Of a stretch of DNA of 64,000 nt, positions 10,852 through 22,800 are shown one piece after another. Under the pieces are notes generated by a model, which was not told the origin of the DNA, did not search any database, and was given only the letters and a program-made list of their open reading frames with translations. Source of the DNA: Hemibagrus wyckioides. Lineage: Eukaryota > Chordata > Actinopteri > Siluriformes > Bagridae. The stretch is taken from the NCBI RefSeq assembly GCF_019097595.1, contig NC_080734.1, positions 17,486,892 to 17,550,891 on the forward strand, in the 5' to 3' direction. Positions within the stretch are counted from its first letter, which is position 1; each line of letters starts with the position of its first letter. The position numbers and the translations under genes are program-made.

Positions 10852-10898
10852 AGTAATGGTTCATAGAAAGTGTTGTTGAGTTCATTAATGTGTTTTAC

Positions 10899-10976
10899 CT
10901 TCAGATGCTGACTGTAATATTTCTTTAAGCTGCTCTTTAGGTTGTTGATTTTGTTCTCACACTGATTCTCCATCAG

Positions 10977-11008
<32 letters not shown>

Positions 11009-11202
11009 TTTCACTGCAATCAGAGACAAAGACAGACAGACAGACAGAACAGTTTAGTGTATCGTATTTCATTGTACAATCAGTTACAGCATCTATAAAC
11101 CGACACATACTGATACATTTCTGTTCTACAATGTATGTTTTACTGTGTACTGACTGTGATCTCCCCAACCAAGAGCTCATCAATGCACTTTTCCTGCACC
11201 AC
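10899..11202 (-). pseudogene. kif20a: KIF20A-like coiled-coil exon fragments, copy 3
   Basis: 11144-11202 carries the VVQEKCIDELL exon. 10899-11013 carries ETM(ER)nELMENQCENKINN and [14 protein letters not shown], ending at GTAAAAC. The microsatellite is interrupted by a non-repeat segment (LMENQ) that is lost in copy 1, so this copy may be closest to the ancestral exon. Confidence 0.5.
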
Positions 11203-11469
11203 CTATACAAAGTCAAAGAAGCTTTATTGTCACTTATAGCTGATGCAGTACACGGTGAAATGAAACAATGTTCCTCCTAGACCAAAGGTGCTACACAGAA
11301 CAAAAACAAAGTACAGGTGACGCAGAAAAACATAGAGCTAAACTATACTACAAGGTGCATTCTTTAAAACTAAACATACAACATAAGTGCACAGGATGAA
11401 AAGGTAGTGTATACAAACAAGACACAGAACAGTGACTATGTGCAAAAGGACAGTGTTTGACAGTGAATG

Positions 11470-11640
11470 CAAAGATCAGCTCTGCACTGCTCTCCAGCTC
11501 AGCTTTAATTTGTGCTAATTTGGCTTTAGTGCTCTCCAGCTCTGTACATGCTGGTTGCTGTGTTTGTGTGATGAAGCTATGCACAGAGATCGCAGCGGTC
11601 CATCGCACTCCAGCAGAGAAGGAAAAATAGGAGCAGTGCT
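11470..11640 (-). pseudogene. kif20a: KIF20A-like stalk fragment (ESTKAKLAQIKAELESS)
   Basis: A minus-strand frame reads TELESTKAKLAQIKAELESSAE, which resembles the human KIF20A stretch around QEVKAKLQQCKAELNST. Only this copy retains it; the corresponding place in the 2.7 kb copy is cut. Confidence 0.4.
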
Positions 11641-11848
11641 TCCTCCCGCCTTTTCTCTCAGGGCTGCACTGAGCTCTTGAATCTGACCATCTCTGGAATC
11701 TGACCATCTGACAATCTGACCAATCTGACCATCAGTTTAGTGTATCGTGTTTCATTGTACGAACAGTTACAGTATCCATTAACTGACACATACTGATACA
11801 TTTCTATTCTACACTGTATGTTTTACTGTGTGTGTATGTTTCTGTTAC

Positions 11849-12543
11849 CTGAAGTCAAGTTGCATGTGAAGTCATCACGCACCAAAGAGAGGATGTAGGT
11901 CACACAACTCTTAGAGGAAGGACCATGGACCAGCTAGAACATAAAAATCATCACAAAATGATTGTGTGTGTGTCTGTGTGTGTAACTTGTGTGGTTATGA
12001 CATAACTTGAAGTCTTGCAGTGTCCATACTTGTGTAAAAGTGTTACCTGAGTGGCAATGGTAGAGAACTTGAGGGCATGCAGTGTCTCATCGTAACGAAA
12101 TGCAGGAATTAATGTTGACCAACATGCAAGCATGGCCGTTTCCTGAGAAGAAACTCTGGGTGACAGGTGGAAATACTGTACACTATACTCATTAGGAGTT
12201 ATGCCTAAACATCTTTCAGTGTCATGCCCGAGTGTTTATTCTAAAAATTAGCCACATAAATTTAACTGGTTTGTCATCCATTCGATGAATAATCAAGAGT
12301 TGTAGAAAAGGTACAAAAAGATATGCATCACACTGTAGATGCCTGGGTCAGTGAGAAGAGGTTACAGCCAAGATATCACCATCAGTAATTCACCTCAGGC
12401 TCGAACATGCCAGCATCATGCTCTCCATCACTCATCTCCTCCTCCACCTCCTCCATCAGGGTGTGGTCAGCAGGGGCAAAGTCATCACGCAGCAAAGAGA
12501 GGATATAAGCCCCACAACTCTTAAAGGCAGTACCATGGACCAG
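11849..12543 (-). pseudogene. kif20a: KIF20A-like motor and neck exon fragments, copy 2
   Basis: Same three pieces as 2947-3641: 12394-12543 (50-codon LVHG/acidic exon, open), 12047-12159 (motor end, with a small deletion that shifts the frame at the SCSSSYDE stretch) and 11849-11933. A tRNA 5' half follows at 12160-12197. The whole stretch 11640-12590 duplicates about 2755-3680. Confidence 0.6.
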
Positions 12544-12658
12544 CTAGAACATAAATATCATCACAAAATGATTGTGTGTGTGTAATTTGTGTGGTCATGA
12601 TAGAACTTGAAATCTTGCAGTGTCCATACTTGTGTAAAAGGTACAAAAGGAAACGTGC

Positions 12659-12730
12659 CTCCCCGTCGGGGAATCGAACCCCGGTTTTCCGCGTGACAGG
12701 CGGAGATACTGTCCACTATACTAACGAGGA
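12659..12730 (-). tRNA. tRNA-Asp (GTC), copy 5 (one substitution)
   Basis: Seventy-two bases with one change from the others in the variable-loop region (GGAAAACC instead of GGAAGACC on the minus strand). Stems, anticodon and box B are intact, so it is probably still functional. Confidence 0.88.
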
Positions 12731-12768
12731 GTTGCCCTAAGGTTATAGGGGTGTCAGTACCAGTATCG

Positions 12769-12781
12769 CCAGTAGATGGCG
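12769..12781 (+). promoter_or_regulatory. CTCF-core-like motif beside tRNA-Asp copy 5
   Basis: CCAGTAGATGGCG lies 39 bp from the tRNA 5' end. The base after the core differs from the other four copies. Confidence 0.5.
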
Positions 12782-12982
12782 CTATTTATTATTTTTTAAA
12801 TAAGATGTATTTATCTGAGTGTTGATTCCCAAACTCTTTGGTCTGCTGCAACAAAGATTGAACTCTTTGGCCTGTATGACAAGCATCATGACTGATGAGA
12901 ACCACCACAGTCGTGTAATCGGCGAACTTAATTTTACTCTTAGTTAGTTCTGTTATTGTTGTTGTTGTATGGTGCACTACGA

Positions 12983-13020
12983 GTTTTCCATGTAACTGCC
13001 CACTATACTAACAAGGAGCT
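12983..13020 (-). pseudogene. tRNA-Asp 5'-half remnant
   Basis: CCACTATACTAACAAGGAG on the plus strand is the 5' portion of the tRNA gene with a change in the acceptor strand. No T arm is present. Confidence 0.45.
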
Positions 13021-13147
13021 GCCCTAAACGGTTCTTCGGGCCGTGCCTGACTATTTATTTTTTAAAAATTAGCTACCTAAAGCTTAATTGATCCTTTCAA
13101 TGAATAATCCTGAGTTATTGAAAAGATAAAAAAAAAATAGTTTAAGT

Positions 13148-13219
13148 CTCCCCGTCGGGGAATCGAACCCCGGTCTTCCGCGTGACAGGCGGAGATACTG
13201 TCCACTATACTAACGAGGA
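13148..13219 (-). tRNA. tRNA-Asp (GTC), copy 6
   Basis: It is identical to copy 1. A long T run (T9 on the minus strand, near 13130) lies downstream. No CTCF-like motif lies beside this copy. Confidence 0.92.
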
Positions 13220-13353
13220 GTTGCGCTAAACCGCTTCATTTTCATGCTTGAGTATTTAGAAAATAACTATAACAAAATGATTGTGTGTGTAACTTGTGTG
13301 GTGATGCCATAACTTGAAGGCTTGCAGTGTCCATACTTGTGTAAATGTGTTAC

Positions 13354-13468
13354 CTGAGTGGCAGTGACAGAGAACTTGAGGGCATACAGTGTCTTGTCAT
13401 AACTGGAACTGCAGGCATTAATGTTGACTATCATGCAGGCATGGCTGTGTCCTGAGAAGAAACTCTGG
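13354..13468 (-). pseudogene. kif20a: KIF20A motor-end exon, best preserved copy
   Basis: The minus strand reads QSFFSGHSHACMIVNINACSS then SYDKTLYALKFSVTATQ before a GTAACA donor, open throughout. MIVNIN is closer to the human MIVNVNPC than the other copies. A degenerate tRNA half follows at 13469-13497. No other KIF20A exon lies next to it. Confidence 0.65.
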
Positions 13469-13629
13469 GTGAAATACTGTACTATACTCATGAGGACTTA
13501 CTCCTAAACATCTTTCAGCGTCATGTCTGAGTGTTTATTCTAAAAATTAGCCACATAAGTTTAATTGGAGTTTCACCCTTTTGATGAATAATCCCGAGTT
13601 ATGGAAAAGATACCAAAAAAAGTTTGATC

Positions 13630-13701
13630 CTCCCCGTCGGGGAATCGAACCCCGGTCTTCCGCGTGACAGGCGGAGATACTGTCCACTATACTAACGAGG
13701 A
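13630..13701 (-). tRNA. tRNA-Asp (GTC), copy 7
   Basis: It is identical to copy 1 over 72 bases, with a T7 run downstream near 13615. No CTCF-like motif is adjacent. Confidence 0.92.
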
Positions 13702-13802
13702 ATTGCACAAAACGATGTTAGGAGTTATGCTTAAGTATATATAAAAAAACCCAAACATATTCTTTTGACGAATAATCCAAAAAAGGAAAAGATTGGGTAA
13801 CT

Positions 13803-13863
13803 CTACCCATCGGGGAATCGAACCCTGGTCTTCCACGTAACTGTCACCTATACTAACGAGGAG
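13803..13863 (-). pseudogene. decayed tRNA-Asp
   Basis: The T arm (GGTTCGATTCCCCGA) is kept, but about ten bases around the D arm and anticodon stem are missing and the acceptor stem has mismatches. Unlikely to fold. Confidence 0.75.
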
Positions 13864-13965
13864 CTACCCTAAACTGTTCTCTGGGTCATGTCGTGATACA
13901 AATCAGAAAATGTCCACATTCATGATATTAAATATTAAAAACATTAAAACACTGGAAAACTGAAT

Positions 13966-14345
13966 GGGAATATTACTTTAGACCGTTCACCTTCTGGCAT
14001 GTTTTGGGAAGAGGGCCCCACAGAACCCAAAAGAAACATATAAATGTTAGATATACAGAGTGAGGTCTGGGATCAGTGTTCCAGTTCATCCCAAAGGTGT
14101 TCAGTGGGGTTGAGTCAGAGTCAGGGATCAGTGCAGGACACTCCAGTTCTTCCACTGCAACCTTAACACGCCATGTCTTCATGAAGCTCCCTCTGTGAAC
14201 AGGTACATTGTCAAGGTGGTGCAGGTTTGAGTCTCTTAGTTCCAGTTAAGGAAAACTGTAGTGGTACAGCAAAGAAAAACATGCTGTAAATTGTGTTGCA
14301 GCAGTTTGGGGAAGGAACACATGATTGTGATGGTCAGGTGCCATA
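13966..14345 (-). mobile_element. Tc1-like transposon relic
   Basis: The minus strand contains MKTWRVKVAVEELECPAL and TPLNTFGMNW, decayed forms of the Tc1 transposase C-terminal motifs (usually LNPIEHLWG). 14305-14345 resembles a Tc1 terminal segment. No intact ORF or matching second end. Confidence 0.6.
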
Positions 14346-14539
14346 TAGTATATCTTAAACATATTCGACTTTGAACTTTCTCAAGCTCCCCAAAATAACT
14401 TTGTTGTGTGAAGTGTGGACTCGAGTAATTGCAAAACCTTTTGTCAATTGTCTAATACAGATAGAAAAATACACTGCACGTGTCAAGATAACAGTTTGCA
14501 TACCTGTGCATCATTTATCTTCCACGATACCTTCAACAT

Positions 14540-14900
14540 TGCGCATGCGCAGATGGTACGCGGAACGGATTTGTGAGTGGCAGGATGTAAAAGTTTATGA
14601 AAAGTGGGACAACTTTTCCCGCTAGCATCACCAAAAGTTCCGCCTTCTTCTCTAGGATTGGCTGCAAATCTTTAGTACGTGATCGCCATCCAATTGGACA
14701 GTGGATCACGATACTAACAACCAATCGTTGAACTCTTTTGGAATACGGGTGGTAAAAGTATCCGACACGTGGGGGTTGAGAACAGGGCTACCTGCAGTGG
14801 TCAGTAGGTCTGTATACTATACTGTACTGACTATACAGTAGTGAGCTGCCCTGTCAGCTTCATACCTCACCAACTCACCTGGTCACTGAGCAACTGGAAG
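14540..14900 (+). promoter_or_regulatory. pfas: pfas promoter and non-coding first exon
   Basis: TGCGCATGCGCA at 14540-14551 is a palindromic NRF1 site. Three CCAAT/ATTGG boxes lie at 14657-14661, 14690-14697 and 14721-14725 (NF-Y type), and a CACGTG E-box at 14766-14771 (MYC/MAX/USF type). No clear TATA box is seen. A first exon of 5' UTR likely starts between the E-box and 14860 and ends at 14900, before the donor GTAAGTTG. The next exon begins at 16958 with the start codon. E-boxes and MYC control are known for purine-synthesis genes; use here is inferred. Confidence 0.6.
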
Positions 14901-16961
14901 GTAAGTTGTATACCTAATTTCAACATGGAGTCATAAAGTGAGTTCATGGAATGAGTTATAACACTGTCTTAATGTTGATTAGATTACAGTTCAGTGAGCG
15001 CGTGACACTTTGTTGCACTCCTGTGTCACGTTGTAAACAATACTCATTCATAAAATTTAAACAAATGTCACGTGACCAAACGCTATGTCTGTTTAGGTTA
15101 GTGGAAAAGTTAAGTGGCTTTGTAAATAAGTTTAAAACAGAGGTTTTATCAGTGAAGTAAACCCTCTTGGTTAGTTCGTACTCGATGTTCAGGCTATGGT
15201 GCAACACCCAGGTTTGTCTGTTTGACCCTGAGTCCATCCAACATTTTCTGCATTTCACAGAATCCTGTTTAGTCTCTTTGGGTTTCCTAACAGAGTTATT
15301 TCCATTCAGCCAAACTTAATTCTCTCCTCATTGTTTGTGCAATTTATATAAATCACTGATGCTCAGGTATACATAATATAGATGAGACTATTGTATATTG
15401 AGTTCAATACTGAAACCTTGAGTATTAGCTGATATTTTTTTACAACCTTTACAAAGACCACAGACAGGGCAAAGTACCACTCGGGAATCAATCTTGGGCC
15501 AGGGTTCAAGGGAATCAATGTGTATCGAAGTCTAAGCCTAATACCTGTACATGCATACTGCATATTTATACACAGAGCAGGCCCAGTCCTCTTACTGAAC
15601 ATGAAGGATGCACAGAGTATTTTGTCAGTCTTTTAATTCATTCTAGCTGCTTGCTTATGGGATTGGGTTGATGGTTGATGCCTAAGGTTAGTCACTTTTT
15701 ACTGCCAGAAAGTTCCTGAAAGTCTTCCAAACTGGGAGATGAGCAAAGAGCTCAGACAGAAATGGCATTGAACCGCGACTTTCAGTAGTGCTTATGAAGT
15801 TTGTAAGGCTGTGGGGCACTATGTTAAAACCTAAACCATGTCTTTCATTAACCCACAGCTTTTAATTAAGTTAAACTCGTCCACTGATATTGACAAATTG
15901 AACAGTGATATGAATAATATATATCATTATAATAAAATCACTCGTATCAAAACATACAGTCATCTCTTTATATGTGATCATTTCCGGTTTGAAAGAACTC
16001 TAACAAATCTGATTCATTTTTTTCCCCTCTTGTTTCTGCATTTAATTGAATTCATTCCTTTTTCCACAATTTTTTCCTGCTGCCAGTTATCCGTCCTGGG
16101 TGTTGAATCTGTATCATATCTAATACAAGGATCTTTGTGTCTCCTTTTGCTAGAGATTTTTTTTGTTTTGTCTAGGGAATACTCTTTATTCACAGGGAAT
16201 ATACACATACATTAAATGTTCTCTATTTTTGTTGCCTACACAAAACATGTGTATAGGTTAATATAGTATAATCTCATTTGCAGCTTTGTGTGTCCTGAGT
16301 AATGTAATATTTTCCGAGTTCTGTATGATCCGGTAAAAAAAATGCAACATTTGGAGTTCCTAATCTTGTTAAATTATCTACGTAGATGCAACATTTCTGC
16401 ATTTATGTCTCTGGATAAGCATAAAAAAAACAAAAAGCTTGTCCATTTAGAAAAAGTAAACACATGACACTGCTGGCATCATCATTATGGTGACACTAAT
16501 TAGAGACATTATATCTTATAAAGTGTTAAGATGGTTAAACTGAATGTATTGATTAAATCATAAATACTTTGAAACCTCAAAAGCTTAATTGTCAGAATCA
16601 GCACATGTTTGTTGAAAGGTGTAGATAGCAGCTATCAGTGATAGGTGTATGATTGCGCTTAGCTTCTAGTCTCATTTGCTTCATTATAGGTGACTATATA
16701 CAGCATCACTCTGTATATATCTAAGATTTTTATGTATAAACACTAACAGCCTTTTATTGTTGCTAAAGAAGCACAGCAGTGTCTCCTAATCCTGAGTTAC
16801 CACTCATGGATTTAGGGATTGATGCCTTTAAACTGTCTTAATTTTGGGTCTGTGTTGTACAACATGACAACATTTTCTTGAAGCTTTGTGATATCAGCTG
16901 GGATAGGATTTAGTTTGAATGTGCAAGATTTTAAGTGTGTGTGTGTGTGATTGCCAGGATC

Positions 16962-19804
16962 ATGTCAGTCTTACGGTTCTACAGGAGGGCAGACGCAGAA
17001 GGTGGACGGAGCCTGCAAAGGGTCAAACAGCTTTATCCACAGATCACCATAACCACTGAACTCTGCTACAATGTGGAAGTGAACGGTGAGAAGAATAACA
17101 GGACAGGGTTGAAATTTTGTACCACTGAAGCACCTCAAACGTTTAATCTTAAACCATTAAAAGAGTTTCATATGTTAGTTAAAGTCTGTTTTAAATGGAG
17201 ATGTACACTATATGACCAAAAGTTTTTGGACACCTGATTAATGAACATTCCATTGCAGAACCATGGGCATTTTTATTGAGTTATTCTTTCTTTTGCGGCT
17301 GAAACAACCTCAACGCTTTTGGGCAGGCTGTGAAGTTGGTGCCCATTTAGCCACAAGAGTGTGAGAGGTTGTGTGATGTTCGATCATAATGCCTTGTGTG
17401 CAGTGGGGTTAAGTTCAGGGTTGTGTGTTGTGTGTAAACGTCTTCCATACCAACTTTGGTAAACAGGCTGGCTTTGTGCACAGGAGCATTGTCATGCTGG
17501 AACAGGTAAAGCCCCCTATTTCTTTTATGCTGCTGCATGTGAAGTCACTTTATCCAGTTGTGTGCTTTTCAATTTTGTGGCATTAGTTTGAGGAAGAGCA
17601 GCGTACAGGTGTGATGGTTATGTGTCCACATACTTTTGGCCATACAGTGTATGATGAATTTTGCCCAGTGTTAAGAAATTTGACACGAATTCCAGTCTAT
17701 AACTGTTTGGAGTTTGAGTTCTTATAAGTTAAGCTTTAAAATCCAAGTTCTCCTTTCTCTGTGAAGGATGTCGGAGAAGGCTAAACCCTATTTGTTTTTC
17801 ACAAGCTTCTCTTTTTTCATCTCTTTCTCTGCCTGTATGTCTAACAGGTTCTGACTGTGTGAGTGGAGAGCAGAAGGATGTCCTGCGCTGGTTATTTACT
17901 CCACCTCAATGCTCAGGGCTGTCTGATGAACCCAGTCTCCGAGCGACGATACCAGGAGAGAGCCTGGTGGAGATTGGCCCCAGGTACATGAAGTTTAAAT
18001 AACTGAATGTATAGATGTAGTGTTTCTGGAGCAATAGCGAATTCACACCACAGTCCTCGGTATAGTCTTTGCTAGTATAGTATAGTATTTCCACTGCTTT
18101 TTACAGGCTAAACTTCTCCACTGCGTGGTCCACAAATGCCGTGTCCATCTGCCAGAGTGCAGGCCTGAGTCAGGTGACCAGGGTGGAGCTTTCTCGCAGG
18201 CATCTTATTAAGGTCTGCATATATTTGCACCTAAACATATTTGGATACATTTCATATTATACCATCATCGATGATGGAAGAAAGATTTGTTTAATGTTTT
18301 TATTTATCAGGGCTTAAATAACAAATGTATGATCCTCAACAACTTCTATAAACAAGCAAATAACCTCGGGTAACACGAAAAACCAGATTTCAGTATGTAG
18401 TCACTTTATTCCTAAAAGGAATAATTTTTCTTGGTGGTAAAAAATAAGTACACCCATTAACATTCAGAACCACCTTTAGCAACAATTACTTAAGGTAAAT
18501 GTTTTCTGTGGGTCTGTCCCGCAGCTTAATCTGGTACAAAATTGGGTCATGAAACAGGACAATGATCCCAAACACACCAGTAAATCCACAACTGAATGGC
18601 TAAAGAAGATGAAGAAGCACAAAAGGTTTTGGAATGGACAAGTCAAAGTCCAGACCACATTGAGATCACCACTGAAACAATGTTTTAAAGATTAGCTGGC
18701 CAGAATGTCTCCAAAACTATGTGAGGGACTAATAATCTTCTACAGAAAGCAGTTACTTTATCATTGTTAAATTGTTACTGAATTATAGTGTGTACTTATT
18801 TTTGCCCACCTGTTGTTGTCCTGAGGTTATTTGTGTGTTTATAAAAGTTGGTTTAGATTACACAGAAGTTCTTTAGGTCTTGATGCTGAGCTGATATCCA
18901 GAAATGCTTTAATTGTTACATCGTTGACTTGAAAACTCCACGTTTTTGTTTTATGTATTCCATAAAGTCATGTATATGTTGAGTCCATTTCATTTATTAC
19001 TAATCTAAACAGTATTGATGGAAATTGACACTCATTTGGAGATCCTGTGTGAATGCAAGTAAGAAATATCGGTCATGTGACAGAGACAACATCATGCTTT
19101 AAATTTATAACTGCTAGTTATTTTAATCACATTCCCCTTACTACTGTCAATTTAAGTGATTTTGGTATTCTGCTATTTTTAGTAATTATGTTTATCCTTT
19201 GTTCTGTTAAAGGATGAACTGGATGAGCTGAAGAAAGATAATGAGATGGAGAAGTTAATCAGTCTCTTGTACGATAGCATGACTGAGTGTGTCTACACCA
19301 AACCCATCACATCTTTCTCTGTGGACGTCCGGCCTCAGGAAGTGTTTGAGGTCGACATTTTAGGAAAAGGTCGTGCTGCGTTGGAAAGGGCCAACGATGA
19401 TCTTGGTGAGCAATGTGTCTTATAAAGTGCATTTATATTTATTTTATTATTATTTACAGAATATCAATATCTCAGTGTTCTAAAGAGCAATAGATTGAGA
19501 GAGAGTGGAGTAGAGGCACATGACATTCAGCCTAATTGGAAGAAGTGTAGTTGTCATAGGATGAGGGGAAATGGTGTGTATTGAGTCACAAGATGTGTGT
19601 GTGTGTGTGTGTGTGTGTATGAGAGACAGAAAGAGAGAGAGCCAGAGAGAGACATTTATAATGAGTGAATGTGAGTGGAAAAAGTAGGACATTGCTGTCT
19701 CAAGTGAATGTGTTAACTTATTAGAAAATCTTGTGTTGTGTGCACCGATCATAAAGAACGCAAAATTTAGCTTCACTATATGAAATTGGTGTCTTTTTGC
19801 TGTT

Positions 19805-19837
<33 letters not shown>

Positions 19838-22800
19838 CAGGACTAGCCTTCGACTCCTGGGATCTGGACTACTACACAGCATTGTTCCAGAGGGTGAAGA
19901 GAAACCCAACTAGTGTTGAATGCTTTGACCTGGCTCAGTCCAACAGGTATGTGGGTTAACTGGGTTAAAAAAAATAAAAAGTTCTACCAAAAAAAATAAA
20001 AAAAGATATAAACAACTGCCCTCAGACTTCCATTATTAGTAAGTTTTGTGTCAACAAAACATTTTTAATTTTTTCTCTACACAGGAAATTTTATGCGTAA
20101 TAAATATTTTTGTGGAAATCACAAACCTATAATGATTAATGATATTATTAAAAAAACTTGTTGTGTATCTGAAATTTGTAAAACTAAATCTCACTCCAAT
20201 ATCGCGTATAGTGAGCACAGTCGCCACTGGTTCTTCCGAGGCCGGATGGTGATTGATGGCCAGGAGCAGAAGGACACTCTGTTCAGCCTCATTATGGGAA
20301 CCCAGCAGCACAGCAATCAGAACAACGTCATCAAGTTCTGTGATAACAGCAGGTGAGCGAGTGTGAGTCTGTCAGCATGATGATCATCGTTGAGCCACTC
20401 TGAGTGCACCAGTTGTTAATTTGTATGTGTGTTTGTGTGTGTGCATGAATGCATGCTTATGTGTGAATACACAGTGGTATTAAAGGCATGGAGCTGGAGT
20501 GCATGTTCCCATCAGATCCTGCGCAGGCCAGCTGTTATAAGACCAGACACACCACCAGACACGTCATCTTCACTGCAGAAACACACAACTTCCCCACAGG
20601 TCAGAGCACATACACAATTTGTACTGTATGCAGGATGCACGACTACTGACATTCTGAGTACTGATGAACTGAGTGCATAAAATATTGCAGATACAGGTCA
20701 AGAGCTTTATTGCTTGTGGCCTAAATGTTGATGGTTTTGTTTGAGTATTTTCTATAACAGCTGATCTACTAGGATTTTCACAACAGTATCTAAACTTTAC
20801 ACACAATGGTGTCAGTTCTGCAGATGACAGACTAGTTTGAGCTGATAAAAAGCTACAGTAACTAAATTAACCGCTCTGTGCTATTATGGTGAGCAGAAAG
20901 CATCTCAAAATGCACCACATGTTGAACCCTGAGATGGATGAGCTATGAAAGCAGAAGACCATGATGGGTTCCTCTTCTCTTCTTCAGCCAAGAACAGAAA
21001 GCTGAGGCTGCACAGACTTACTAAAACAATTGAAGACTGAAGAAATTATTCAAATGAAAAAAAATCCTTTCCTTTTCTTTAATGTTGTGTTAAGTGTTGT
21101 TTTATTTTCATTTCCACTCTAGGGGTTGCTCCTTTCAGTGGCGCTACCACTGGTACCGGCGGGCGAATCAGAGATGTACAGAGTGCAGGTCGAGGTGGAC
21201 ACGTGATTGCAGGGACTGCTGGGTATTGCTTTGGCAACCTCCACATCCCAGGTGGGTCTGGTTTTCAGAATGAAATTTGCTGATATAAAATGTACATGAA
21301 GTCATGAACACTTTTTGTAGCGTAAATGTTGCATGAAAGTCCTGGTATTCTGTTTGGCTACAGGTTTTGCTCTTCCGTGGGAGGAAGGTGATTGGGAGTA
21401 CCCTTCCAGCTTTGCCCCTCCTTTGCAGGTGGCTATTGAGGCCAGTGATGGAGCTTCAGACTATGGAAACAAGTTTGGGGAGCCGGTGCTGGCAGGTATA
21501 GTGCTGTGTGTCTTCTCTAACAGAAAACTGGTTTGCTTTCATTCCTAGTATAAATGTTTGTTTGTTTTTTTGCCTAAATGATTCCAGGCTTTGCTCGGTC
21601 CTTTGGAATGCGCTTGGCCAATGGTGAGCGTCGAGAGTGGATTAAGCCAATCATGTTCAGCGGTGGACTGGGATCCATTGAGGAGGAGCATGTGAAGAAA
21701 GAGGAGGCGGAGTCAGGTGGGAAATGTTTGAAATGCACTATATTGCCAAAAGTATTTGCTCACCCATCCAAATAATCAGAATCAGGTGTTCCAATCACTT
21801 CCATGGCCACAGGTGTATAAAATCAAGCACCTAGGCATGCAGACCGTTTTTACAAACATTTGTGAAAGAATGGGTCGCTCTCAGGAGCTCAGTGAATTCC
21901 AGCGTGGAACTGTGATAGGATGCCACCTGTGCAACAAATCCAGTCGTGAAATTTCCTCGCTCCTAAATATTTATATCCAACTTTGTGGGAACAGTTTGGA
22001 GCTGGCCCCTTCCTCTTCCAACATGACTGTGCACCAGTGCACAAAGCAAGGTCCATAAAGACATGGATGACAGAGTCTGGTGTGGATGAACTTGATTGGC
22101 CTGCACAGAGTCCTGACCTCAACCCGATAGAACACCTTTGGGATGAATTAGAGAGGAGACTGAGAGCCAGGCCTTCTCGTCCAACATCAGTGTGTGACCT
22201 CACAAATGCGCTTCTGGAAGAATGGTCAAAAATTCCCATAAGTACACTCCTAAACCTTGTGGACAGCCTTCCCAGAAGAGTTGAAGCTGTTATAGCTGCA
22301 AAGGGTGGACTGACGTCATATTGAACCCTATGGATTTGGAATGGGATGTCACTTAAGTTCATATGCGAGTCAAGGCAGGTGAGCGAATACTTTTGGCAAT
22401 ATAGTGTATATGTGAGATTTTGAATTGAAATGCCCTTGAGAGTGTACACTGATATTAAACAGATAAAAGTACCATTATCTGCATCTCCTGTCCACATTTC
22501 TCTCCGGTATTAGGTATGGAGGTGGTGAAAATTGGTGGACCTGTGTATAGGATTGGTGTAGGGGGAGGAGCTGCGTCCTCTGTACAGGTAGATACTGATG
22601 TTCATCTTCTTGGTGTTTACGTTGAATTATTTGACAGCTGTATCTGGATGTTACTTACTGCTTTGTTTGTGTGTGTGTGTGTCGTAGGTACAAGGTGATA
22701 ATTCCAGCGATCGTGATTTGGGTGCAGTACAGAGAGGAGACGCTGAAATGGAGCAGAAGATGAATCGAGCTCTGAGGGCCTGTCTGGAAAGAGCTGCAGG

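Noticed and set aside
12394..12543. Loss of a splice acceptor in the second LVHG exon copy (GCA to GCT)
   Set aside because: On reading the frame, the 150-nt stretch is one continuous exon, so the change is a synonymous Ala codon rather than a lost acceptor.
15838..16215. 125-aa plus-strand ORF in pfas intron 1
   Set aside because: AT-rich, low-complexity composition, no recognised motif, and a minus-strand ORF overlaps. It fits chance in intronic DNA.
21889..22497. 202-aa minus-strand ORF
   Set aside because: Antisense of the Tc1 transposase remnant, which has clear motifs on the plus strand.
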